This document shows positions 44,475-51,991 of a DNA stretch of 60,286 nucleotides, one piece after another (the stretch's first letter is position 1; every line of letters starts with the position of its first letter). A model generated the notes under the pieces. The model was not told the origin of the DNA. It was given only the letters and a program-made list of their open reading frames with translations, and made no database searches. This stretch comes from Stenotrophomonas maltophilia. GTDB taxonomy: Bacteria > Pseudomonadota > Gammaproteobacteria > Xanthomonadales > Xanthomonadaceae. The DNA is taken from contig NZ_RAUX01000030.1 of assembly GCF_013464485.1 (NCBI RefSeq), positions 62,829 to 123,114 of the forward strand. Direction: 5' to 3'. A program made the position numbers and the translations under genes.

Positions 44475-45412
44475 AGCAGGTCCACCGGCAGCTTGAGGTA
44501 GCGCACGCCGTTTTCCTCGGGCTCGGGCAGATGGCCGGCGCACATGTTGACCTGCACGGAAGGCAGGATCAGTCGCGGCATCGGGAGCGTCGCATCACGG
44601 GTTTCCCGCATTTCCACGAACATTGCTTCGGTCACGCCCTCGTGCACATGCAGGTTGGTTGTCCTTTCGGCACCGATGGTTGTTTCCCATGCGAAATGGT
44701 CCCGGCCGGTGGCTTTGTAGTCATGGCACAGGAATACGCGGGCGGCGTCGGGCAGGGACAGCAGGCGCTGGATCGAGCGATACAACTGGCGCGCCGAGCC
44801 ACCTGGAAAGTCGCATCGGGCGGTGCCGTAGTCCGGCATGAACAGCGTGTCTCCAGGAAATACGGCGTCGCCGATCACGTACGCCAGACAAGCGGGGGTA
44901 TGGCCTGGCACGTGCAGCGACATCGCCTGCAGATTACCGATGCGGAAGGAGGCACCGTCGGCGAACAGGCGATCGAACTGGCTGCCATCCCGCTTGAATG
45001 CAGTACCGGCATTGAAGACCTTGCCGAAGGTTTCCTGGACTGCGGTGATGTGTTCGCCAATAGCTAGCGCGCCTCCCACCTGCTCCTGCAGCCATGGAGC
45101 CGCGGACAGGTGGTCGGCATGTGCGTGGGTTTCCAGCAACCATTGCACCTGCAGGCGCTCGGCACGCACGTAGTCCACCAACGCCGATGCGGAGGAAGTG
45201 GACGTGCGGCCTGCGGCCATGTCGAAGTCCAGGACGCTGTCGATGATGGCGCACGCTGAAGAAGTTGGATCGCGCACGACGTGGCTGGCAGTGAACGTAG
45301 CAGGATCAAAGAACGTCTTCACGGAAGGCGAGGGAAGCAGGCCGGCACGCGCATCGCGGACCAGGCGCACAGCCTGCTCCAGGGGGGCGTCTACCGCTAC
45401 GGATGGGATCAT
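44471..45412 (-). CDS. MBL-fold persulfide dioxygenase-like (Blh) hydrolase
   Basis: 313 residues. The metallo-beta-lactamase fold has the metal motif THAHADHLS (about 95-103), HVPGHTPACLAYV, DTLFMPDYGTARCDFPGG and FLCHDYKA. This matches the ETHE1/Blh group, which oxidises glutathione persulfide to sulfite. It has no fused rhodanese domain; that activity is in the separate gene downstream. First gene of the operon, facing bigR. The start at 45412 is an ATG with GGAG upstream. Confidence 0.88.
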   Translation of the reverse strand: MIPSVAVDAPLEQAVRLVRDARAGLLPSPSVKTFFDPATFTASHVVRDPTSSACAIIDSVLDFDMAAGRTSTSSASALVDYVRAERLQVQWLLETHAHADHLSAAPWLQEQVGGALAIGEHITAVQETFGKVFNAGTAFKRDGSQFDRLFADGASFRIGNLQAMSLHVPGHTPACLAYVIGDAVFPGDTLFMPDYGTARCDFPGGSARQLYRSIQRLLSLPDAARVFLCHDYKATGRDHFAWETTIGAERTTNLHVHEGVTEAMFVEMRETRDATLPMPRLILPSVQVNMCAGHLPEPEENGVRYLKLPVDLL

Positions 45413-45463
45413 GACTGGCTCCAGGAGGCTTCGCGGCCTAACTATTACATCGTTACGTAAGCT
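45413..45463. promoter_or_regulatory. Divergent bigR/blh promoter region
   Basis: Only 51 bp separate the two starts. It is AT-rich around TAACTATTACATCGTTACG, with ACTATT repeated at 45440 and again in the bigR start. A BigR operator is expected here; I cannot define its exact ends. Confidence 0.45.
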
Positions 45464-45877
45464 ATGCAACTATTGAAGCATGCTAGATTGCACGGGTTAC
45501 CCATGGTGTTCGCATCACATCAGCCGCCCAAGTTGCCATTGCCTGTGACCAGCCCCCCATTCAGCCCGTCAGACCTAGCCACGATGAAGGAGCGCGTGCC
45601 CGAAGTCGCCGAGCTGCTGCGCTTCATGGCTACTCCTTCGCGCCTGTTGCTGCTATGCCAGCTCGCGCAAGGTGAAATGACGGTGCGGGGACTGGAGGAA
45701 GCCACCGGCATTCGACAGCCGGCGCTCTCCCAGCAACTGGCCGAACTCCGTCAGCGAAAGCTTGTAGCGACCCGACGGGAATCACGGTCGATCATCTACC
45801 GCATGGCAGACCCGCGCGTTGCAGCACTGCTGGGCGCGATGCATGGGATCTTCTGTGCGGACGATACATCAACTTGA
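45464..45877 (+). CDS. bigR: BigR/ArsR-family sulfide-responsive repressor
   Basis: 137 residues from the first ATG; ATGs at 45503 or 45584 are possible starts. A winged helix: RFMATPSRLLLLCQLAQGEMTVRGLEEATGIRQPALSQQLAELRQRKLV, and two cysteines (LLCQL and IFCADD) at the positions that form the redox disulfide in BigR/SqrR proteins. It represses the divergent blh operon until persulfide oxidises it. Confidence 0.85.
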   Translation: MQLLKHARLHGLPMVFASHQPPKLPLPVTSPPFSPSDLATMKERVPEVAELLRFMATPSRLLLLCQLAQGEMTVRGLEEATGIRQPALSQQLAELRQRKLVATRRESRSIIYRMADPRVAALLGAMHGIFCADDTST

Positions 45878-46224
45878 AGTGGCCTAAGGCGTCTAGATGG
45901 GACGGGCTAGACTCACTGACCTAGGGGAATTTAGGCCATCGGCGTAGTCTGCCCCAAAACCAATTGACCGCAGCAGGCTCGAGGTCTGCTGCGGCCTAGG
46001 GATGTTTATCAGGGATGGGGTGGATGTCTGCTTATGGCCGCTAGAGGACATTGGCAAGCGAATCGACAGGGATGCTGCCGTCCAACTCTTGGATTAGGAA
46101 AATTTATCGGGGTTGGGGAAAGGTGACAGGCCCGGTGGCTTCTCATAGCTAATGTCTGCCGCCAATTTGGAGCCAGCTCGACGGTTGGTTTTATCAGAAG
46201 AACTGGAAACTGATCAGTGCTTCC
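45878..46224. other. Non-coding gap with repeat copies
   Basis: Contains two degenerate copies of a roughly 33-bp repeat (CTAGG..TTTATC.GGG..GGGG at about 45995 and 46092; the third is at 28981) and a copy of the dispersed palindrome (TGTCTGCTTATGGCCG from 46024 with AGAGGACAT). No gene seen. Confidence 0.5.
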
Positions 46225-46788
46225 CTAGAGGAGATGGGGGGCAGATGCCCAGTTGTGCAGAAAATCCTCTTGCTCCAATGTCTCAACGGCGCCAGGGCGT
46301 ACCTCTCTCACGCGCCTGATCGCATCCTCGCTGCTCAGAGAAGTCTTGGTAGCGAGGAGAAGCATGCCGGCGACAGTGCCTGCTCTGCCCAGCCCACACT
46401 TGCAGTGGACGACAATCCTTTTTCCGTCAAGTAGCGCGTTGCATATGGGCGTCTCCACTTCCTTCCATAACTGGAGGAACCCGAAGTCGGGTGCAGCGCC
46501 ATCCACAATCGGCAGTCCGTACCACCGTAGACCATGGGCTGCTGCACGCTCCGGCAGAGCGGCGATCCGAAGATCCCCGAACTCCCAAGGCTCGATTAGA
46601 CTGATGAGATGACCTGCACCCCATGAGCTTATAGCTTGAAGGTCCATATCCAAGTCTCGTGACCACGATCCGGTCATAGCTACGTCTTGATGCTTGCCTG
46701 GGGCGAACGTCACTCCGATGGCCCCGCCGCAATGGCCAACCGGGAGAGTCGCTATCTGAAGAGGGTGGGAATGACTGGTCCTAGTCAC
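46225..46788 (-). CDS. Dual-specificity (CDKN3-like) protein phosphatase B
   Basis: 187 residues, GTG start with GGAG upstream. P-loop VVHCKCGLGRAGT, acid loop LPIVDGAAPD. By eye it is more than half identical to phosphatase A (19783-20334), including GGAIGVTFAPGK, MTGxWxRDxDxDL and SLIEPWEF. It ends a three-gene operon: unknown protein, HAD phosphatase, this enzyme. The conserved block before the P-loop (IGVTFAPGK) is unusual and may bind a specific partner or nucleotide. Confidence 0.85.
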   Translation of the reverse strand: MTRTSHSHPLQIATLPVGHCGGAIGVTFAPGKHQDVAMTGSWSRDLDMDLQAISSWGAGHLISLIEPWEFGDLRIAALPERAAAHGLRWYGLPIVDGAAPDFGFLQLWKEVETPICNALLDGKRIVVHCKCGLGRAGTVAGMLLLATKTSLSSEDAIRRVREVRPGAVETLEQEDFLHNWASAPHLL

Positions 46789-46881
46789 GCTGTCTCCGGC
46801 TATAGAGTGGGGCGCTCTGTCAGGCAGAGTATCTAGAGTTTGCTTCGCCTGCGGCTCTCGCGCGATGGTTGCGAGCAATGC

Positions 46882-47328
46882 TTAGTCAGGCGAGCCAGAA
46901 TGCAGCGACAGTCTCTCCCCTATGCGTCTCTGAGCGACCTGCAAACCACTGTCATTAGTAAGGTACGGTGATGCGAATAGGGGGGCTTCAACCCAGAACT
47001 TAAGTTGATCTGGGTGGATGTAGGGGCGATGGTCGTCAAGCAGAAGAGCTTGGCCAAGTAGTGGAGAAACGAATCGAAGGTCCTTGATAGAACCAGTCCA
47101 TTCGACGTAGCGGACCTCTGTAAACCATCCAGGTACATTGCCTTCCTCAGTCAGAAGTGATGCGATTCTCAGCGCTATATGCCGAGGCACCGTCGTGAAC
47201 AGCACAAGCTCATCAAAGGAAGTTCCAGCATAGTTCAGGAAATCCCGAAGTCCTGGTCGAGGAATCTGGCTGACTGCATTGGAGATGAGGGTTCCCTCAA
47301 GATCGAGGGCGAGGATACTGGGGCGCAT
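46882..47328 (-). CDS. HAD-family phosphatase (NIF/FCP-like) with altered motif I
   Basis: 148 residues. Motif I is LALDLEGTLIS (residues about 6-16): the nucleophile Asp is present, but the usual second Asp of DxDxT/V is Glu. LVLFTTVPRH is motif II, and QALLLDDHRPYIH the final Asp pair with a CTD-phosphatase-like context. The cap is minimal, so a protein or large substrate is likely. It lies 14 bp after the unknown gene; the phosphatase B start follows after 93 bp. Confidence 0.75.
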   Translation of the reverse strand: MRPSILALDLEGTLISNAVSQIPRPGLRDFLNYAGTSFDELVLFTTVPRHIALRIASLLTEEGNVPGWFTEVRYVEWTGSIKDLRFVSPLLGQALLLDDHRPYIHPDQLKFWVEAPLFASPYLTNDSGLQVAQRRIGERLSLHSGSPD

Positions 47329-47342
47329 GCGATAGGACCTAT

Positions 47343-48167
47343 CTACGTTTGAGTGCGTCGCAGAAGACGCGATCTGAGTTCTGGCCCCTCTTGCTGCGCA
47401 ACCAAGATGGGAGGGGCGAGCCAGTAGTTGTCGCCAATGGGTAGCAGACTCTCTAATGCAACATCGACCATCAGCGGTCGCCGCCACATAGGGTCTGGCA
47501 GGAAGCAGTAGTCAGACTTGCTTAGCGTTCCTGATGCTTGCTTGTGAGAGAGCCAGTTTGCTCGACTGCGTATCTCGCGGCTCAGCACGGTCAATGCTGC
47601 GGATTCGTCGCCGCCGGTGCTTAAGAACTCACTGGCAGCTCCTCGGACTGATGACCAGATCACGTATCGCTTGCGTCCCAAGCTCAGGTCACGCCACTCT
47701 CTTTCCTGTACACATAGAATCTCCTCGGCGTGTTGAATGCCGATCCGATGCTTGCGTAGCAATGAAACGAGATAGGCAGTAGCTTCGCGGTCGGAAAGCT
47801 GACGCCAAAGCCACTGTCGGTCCTGTGCTCCAAGCGAGGGGTGCCAGGCTCTCAGCGCATGGGTCAGTGAAGTGCTCAGATCGCCAGGCAGCTGACTGCT
47901 CTCCCGATAACTCCAGCTAATGGGGTCGTAAAGAGATCGCTTTGTAGAGCCATTTGACGAGCCCGTCTTAGCTAGAACCCCTGCTGTCTTAAGGAACAGC
48001 AGCAAGTGCTGCACGGTCGCTGTGTCAGCGGCTACAGGTGCGGAAATCGAAGTGGAGCGCTCGAGCGCGCACCACGCGCACGCGTAGAACGGCCCAAGCG
48101 ATGCGAGCAGCGCATCGAGGTCTGGCCACGGAGGGATGAGGGTCTGTTGGTCACGACCATAGATCAC
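47343..48167 (-). CDS. Unrecognised protein heading the phosphatase operon
   Basis: 274 residues, GTG start with GGGGA upstream. Mostly helical, rich in Trp/Leu/Arg, with WLWRQLSDREATAYLVSLLRKH and GRKRYVIWSSVRGAASEFL as amphipathic helices. No signal peptide or membrane segment and no known motif. Two phosphatases downstream and an XRE regulator across the divergent promoter suggest it is the substrate, sensor or effector of that module. Confidence 0.65.
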   Translation of the reverse strand: MIYGRDQQTLIPPWPDLDALLASLGPFYACAWCALERSTSISAPVAADTATVQHLLLFLKTAGVLAKTGSSNGSTKRSLYDPISWSYRESSQLPGDLSTSLTHALRAWHPSLGAQDRQWLWRQLSDREATAYLVSLLRKHRIGIQHAEEILCVQEREWRDLSLGRKRYVIWSSVRGAASEFLSTGGDESAALTVLSREIRSRANWLSHKQASGTLSKSDYCFLPDPMWRRPLMVDVALESLLPIGDNYWLAPPILVAQQEGPELRSRLLRRTQT

Positions 48168-48287
48168 TCGATCCCCGGCAGTTCAACCGGCTCTGATGCT
48201 AGCAAGCCACCGGAAGGTCGTCTACACAATTTTCATGTAGGCCCCGGCTCGGCCATAGATTTCGTTCCGCTCCTCTAGGCGGACCCA
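48168..48287. promoter_or_regulatory. Divergent promoter of phosphatase operon and XRE gene
   Basis: 120 bp between opposing starts. CTACA at 48222 and TGTAG at 48236 form an inverted repeat with a 9-bp AT-rich centre, a candidate XRE operator. Confidence 0.4.
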
Positions 48288-48566
48288 ATGGCTACCAAAA
48301 CGATCTACCAAAGTGCATACCTTCGGTTGGTCGGCCTTCTCCGCGAGCGACGCGAGTCGTTGGGTATCAGTCAAACCAGGCTAGCCTCTCACTTGGGGTG
48401 GCCTCAGCAGAGAATCTCTTCCGTTGAGTCTGGAGCGCGGCGCCTGGACGTGATGGAGTTCTGCCTCATCGCCGCTGCCTTGGGATTCTCTCCCGCCGAG
48501 GTCTCTGATCAGGTCTTGAAGATGCTACAGAGCGTGCGCGGCAATCAGATCAAGGACAGGCAGTAG
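48288..48566 (+). CDS. XRE-family transcriptional regulator
   Basis: 92 residues with a helix-turn-helix at about 16-50 (LRERRESLGISQTRLASHLGWPQQRISSVESGARRLD). The rest is a short helical tail. It faces the phosphatase operon and probably represses it, as small XRE proteins do in defence and toxin modules. Confidence 0.88.
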   Translation: MATKTIYQSAYLRLVGLLRERRESLGISQTRLASHLGWPQQRISSVESGARRLDVMEFCLIAAALGFSPAEVSDQVLKMLQSVRGNQIKDRQ

Positions 48567-48957
48567 CGAACGATCGCAGCAGTCGCGCTAGGCCTGATGA
48601 CTGGCGCGGGCTTTTCCGAGGTGCGCGACGTGCCGCTGCCGATGTTTGGCCTTGGGTCAAGCGAAGGCCGTCCTGCTGATCGACTCGCTCGACGCCTTGC
48701 GCGATCACTTCCAAGCTGCTTCATGGCGGCTCGGGGCCAGTCCAAAGAGAGCATACGTCCGTGGGTCGAACGATTGAGGTCCTCCTACTGCCTCTTGGTC
48801 CATTTCCCGGGGAGATGACCTGTCATGGAGACCGGGGGGGCTACTCCCCGCCATTTATGTACACTCAATTTTTGCTCAGGCCCCTGTATTCTTGCGCGAA
48901 ATTTGCTATTTCTATCGCTTAGTTTCGTTTATGTACATTCTTCACGATAACTTACTA
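48567..48957. other. AT-rich right end of island 1
   Basis: The first 250 bp may contain gene debris, but no frame is convincing. From about 48850 the DNA turns strikingly AT-rich and carries TTTATGTACA twice (about 48855 and 48929), followed by TC. A related GTTGTACATT lies 17 bp inside the other end (about 10005). These may be recombinase arm-binding sites. Confidence 0.5.
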
Positions 48958-48971
48958 CCGTTCTAGGACAC
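48958..48971 (+). repeat. Putative attachment core, copy 2
   Basis: CCGTTCTAGGACAC, 13 of 14 bases identical to the sequence at the ssb stop codon. The frame through it reads ...Leu-Leu-Pro-Phe-stop, like the SSB tip Ile-Pro-Phe-stop. It would be the junction between island 1 and a second island. Confidence 0.6.
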
Positions 48972-49004
48972 CTATCCTCACGCTTTGTAGCTAATGGATC
49001 CAGG

Positions 49005-49038
49005 AAGCCCCTTCTACTAAGGGGCTTTTCTATTTTTT
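49005..49038 (+). terminator. Intrinsic terminator at left end of second trio
   Basis: A perfect 9-bp stem AAGCCCCTT / AAGGGGCTT with CTACT loop, then TTCTATTTTTT. It lies 34 bp after the att core, as the ssb terminator does after copy 1. Confidence 0.85.
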
Positions 49039-49104
49039 GCTCACTACTTTTGTAAAATAAAATGGTATAGTCATTCATATGTAGTAAATGTAGAAAAAGA
49101 CCTT

Positions 49105-50418
49105 ATGTCCTCGCTTGCGATGCGCGTGATGAATCAAGGTGAGCGCGTGCCACTTCTGCTGGACGATCAGGGGCTTCCTGTGTTCTACCCGACGCTCTTT
49201 GCGACGGCGCAGTTGCGCAACGCCGGAGCGGCCGTCAATACGATTCGAAACGCTCTCACGCACATCCAGGTGCTCCTTCGATGGGAGATGCAGGAAGGAC
49301 GCAACCTCGTTGACGAGTTCACGGGTGGGACGTTCCTTTCGTTGCCAGACATCGTGTCGCTGCGCGATTTCGCGAAGCTGGACATGCGATATGTGGGCGC
49401 TAGAGAAGACACCGAAGTGCGCTCGGGCAACGTGGTGGCCTTTTCTGATGCACGGGTAGGCCCGACGGTGGCGCGTCCCTCGGTGACCCAGCGAGTGGCC
49501 TACAACCGCATGACGACGATCGCGGACTACCTGGAGTTCCTCGGCGGCGTCATCATCCAGCATCGCAACTCTGCGGAGTTTGCGCACGATTTGGCTGAGA
49601 TGGGCAAGCGCATTCGAAAGCACCGCCCACGAGGGTCCAAGCACGGACTCATTCAGACGCCGGTCGAGAAGTCGCCTGATCCAGGGGTGGTCAAGCGGCT
49701 GCGGGAAGTCATCGCCATCGGGAGCGACGAGAACCCGTTCAGCGATCCGACGATCCAGCTGCGGAATGCGATCATCATCGAGTTGTATCGAGTCACCGGC
49801 ATGCGAACGGGCGAACTGCTCAGCCTTTGGGTGGAGCAGTTTCATCTTGGGCACGAGCCAAGCGTCAGCGTTCGACGCAATCACGATGACGTGCACGATC
49901 CTCGCGCTTATCAGCCGACCAGCAAAACGAAAGAGCGCATTCTGCCGATCTCGGACGAGCTCGCAAAGCTGGTCCAGCACTACATCCTTGAAGTGCGTGC
50001 ACGCATTCCTGGAGCGCGACGACATCCCTACGTTTTCGTATCGCACAAGGCCGGGAAGACCTTTGGGAGGCCGCTGTCGAAGAATGGCCTGTACCGAGTC
50101 ATCGAGCGAGTCAGCGCGGTCTCGCCAGAACTGGCGGGCATACATCCTCATGCACTGCGCCATCACATGAATTACGCGCTGTCGCTAGCGATTGATCAAC
50201 ACAATGCAGCGTCGCGTTCCAATGACGCCGAGCAGATCATTAGGGAGGGTCGCGAGCAGGACATTCGTGCACACCTCAATGGACATCGCAACAAGGAGTC
50301 GGGCAAGGTCTATAACGAGCGTCATATCCGTGAACAGGCCGACAAGGCCATGCGACTGCTTGGCAGCGCACTTGCTCGCAATAACGATAAGAAGGTGGGT
50401 GATGAAGGCAAGCGCTAA
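49105..50418 (+). CDS. Tyrosine recombinase 1 of second trio
   Basis: 437 residues. Catalytic pattern: Arg in YRVTGMRTGELLSLWV (about 232), HPHALRHHMN (HxxR, about 352-355), HLNGHRNKES (second His) and Tyr in GKVYNERHI. It is clearly a different lineage from the first trio's leader, although the gene plan is the same. It lacks a strong ribosome site (GAAAAAGA). GmtY of gamma-mobile-trio islands is one possible identity. It overlaps the next gene by 17 bp. Confidence 0.85.
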   Translation: MSSLAMRVMNQGERVPLLLDDQGLPVFYPTLFATAQLRNAGAAVNTIRNALTHIQVLLRWEMQEGRNLVDEFTGGTFLSLPDIVSLRDFAKLDMRYVGAREDTEVRSGNVVAFSDARVGPTVARPSVTQRVAYNRMTTIADYLEFLGGVIIQHRNSAEFAHDLAEMGKRIRKHRPRGSKHGLIQTPVEKSPDPGVVKRLREVIAIGSDENPFSDPTIQLRNAIIIELYRVTGMRTGELLSLWVEQFHLGHEPSVSVRRNHDDVHDPRAYQPTSKTKERILPISDELAKLVQHYILEVRARIPGARRHPYVFVSHKAGKTFGRPLSKNGLYRVIERVSAVSPELAGIHPHALRHHMNYALSLAIDQHNAASRSNDAEQIIREGREQDIRAHLNGHRNKESGKVYNERHIREQADKAMRLLGSALARNNDKKVGDEGKR

Positions 50419-51991
50419 GGCGAATGCAGCCGTACCAGAGACTGCTTCGCCGCGTATGGCTATATCGAAGGATGGCTATTCATTCGATCCGAAGGACATG
50501 CAGTGGAAGCTCAATAAGGATGTTCAAATCTCGCTTGGTGTCATAGATGACCTTGAGCCGGATTGTAGGCAGGGTGCCCGCCTCACCCTTCAGCGCTACG
50601 CAGAGGAGCAATCCGCCTCACATACCTACAACATGGCTGAGCGCATGAAGCGGTTCATTCGTGAAACGGGGTCTGCTGAAGTGTCTCCGGCTTCGCTCAT
50701 GAACTGGAGAGCCTCACTCGGATTGGATGGGGAGTGGAATCTGGGGGGGCTCAAGGGGTTCTTGCTGGCATGGCATGACTATGGGTTCGCTGGGATCTCC
50801 AAGGATGTGGTTGAACTACTTGAAGGTTGGCGTATCACCGGCAATGAAAAAGGCGCAGCTGTGGCAAACGGCTGCCCAGAAACGGGACCTTTCACGGATA
50901 TTGAGCTGCAGTCCCTATTGGATTGGGCGAATCTCGCGGTGGTCCAGAAAACGATTGATTTCGAGGATTACGCCTATCTGTTGATGCTGGCAATGACTGC
51001 TCGGCGACCCATCCAGATCGCTGCGCTCAGAGGCAAGGATCTGGCTTTGCCGAAGGCAGGCGATAGCTTCTATACGCTAAATGTTCCACGCTCCAAGCAG
51101 CGAGGTGGCTCCTTCCGCGGTGAGTTTCGTTCACTTCCAATCCCGAACGATCTTGGCGTTGTGTTGCAGCAACAGCACAGGGGCTCAGTCAAACTTGTCG
51201 AGAGTCGAGTGGGATATACGTTGCACGCATCGCTGCGGGATGAAATTCCGATCTTCATCAATGCATCCAAGGCGTACACACTTCGACGCAACACCGATGG
51301 TTTCGCGCTTAAAGAGTTGCTTCTTGGAGGTACGCCTGATCTTTTGCACGCGACGACGACATCATTTAGTCAGGCGCTACAGCGCGTCGCACAAGCGTGC
51401 ACAGCGCGCTCGGAGCGGACTGGCGAATATCTCCGCCTCACAGCCACGAGATTCCGCTACACACGAGGTACGAAACTTCGGAGGGAAGGATTCGGGGCAT
51501 ACGTGATCGCAGAGTTGTTGGACCAATCCGACATCCAGCAGGTCAAGGTCTATACCGAGAATACGGCCCAAGAGGCGGTGTTCATCGACCGGATAGTGGG
51601 CCCCGCCCTTGCGCCATTTGCACAAGCTTGTCTAGGAACGCTGGTTCGCAGCGAACGTGACGCGATACGCGGCGACGACCCTACCAGTCGTGTGTCGAAT
51701 GATCGGCAGAACGCCGTGGGGACATGCGGAAACTTTGGCTTCTGCGCCAGTGGATATCGCGCTTGCTATACATGCGTGCACTTCCAGCCCTGGCTCGACG
51801 CTCCACATTCGGAAGTGCTCGAGGATCTTTACGCTGAGAAACTCAGGGTGAAGGAGGCTGGATGTGCGGAGGTGGTGGTCAACGCCAATGATCTCCTGAT
51901 ACTTGCTGTGGAAGACTGCGTCTCGAAGTGCGCTGCCATGCGTCAACAACTGGCTGGCGCATCGTGCCTCGCTGAGGTGGCCGATGGCTGA
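50402..51991 (+). CDS. Tyrosine recombinase 2 of second trio
   Basis: 529 residues; start ATG 50402 after AAGGTGGG. Core motifs are as in its counterpart of the first trio: MTARRPIQIAALRG, ATRFRYTRGTKLRREGFG, AELLDQSDIQQVKVYTE. The C-terminal Cys group TCGNFGFC...ACYTCVHFQPW resembles a zinc ribbon. It overlaps the third gene by 8 bp. By homology of plan it works with the other two. Confidence 0.78.
   Translation: MKASAKANAAVPETASPRMAISKDGYSFDPKDMQWKLNKDVQISLGVIDDLEPDCRQGARLTLQRYAEEQSASHTYNMAERMKRFIRETGSAEVSPASLMNWRASLGLDGEWNLGGLKGFLLAWHDYGFAGISKDVVELLEGWRITGNEKGAAVANGCPETGPFTDIELQSLLDWANLAVVQKTIDFEDYAYLLMLAMTARRPIQIAALRGKDLALPKAGDSFYTLNVPRSKQRGGSFRGEFRSLPIPNDLGVVLQQQHRGSVKLVESRVGYTLHASLRDEIPIFINASKAYTLRRNTDGFALKELLLGGTPDLLHATTTSFSQALQRVAQACTARSERTGEYLRLTATRFRYTRGTKLRREGFGAYVIAELLDQSDIQQVKVYTENTAQEAVFIDRIVGPALAPFAQACLGTLVRSERDAIRGDDPTSRVSNDRQNAVGTCGNFGFCASGYRACYTCVHFQPWLDAPHSEVLEDLYAEKLRVKEAGCAEVVVNANDLLILAVEDCVSKCAAMRQQLAGASCLAEVADG

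Noticed and set aside
48597-48818. 73-codon frame downstream of the XRE gene
   Set aside because: Arg-rich low-quality translation, no family match; may be debris but cannot be supported.
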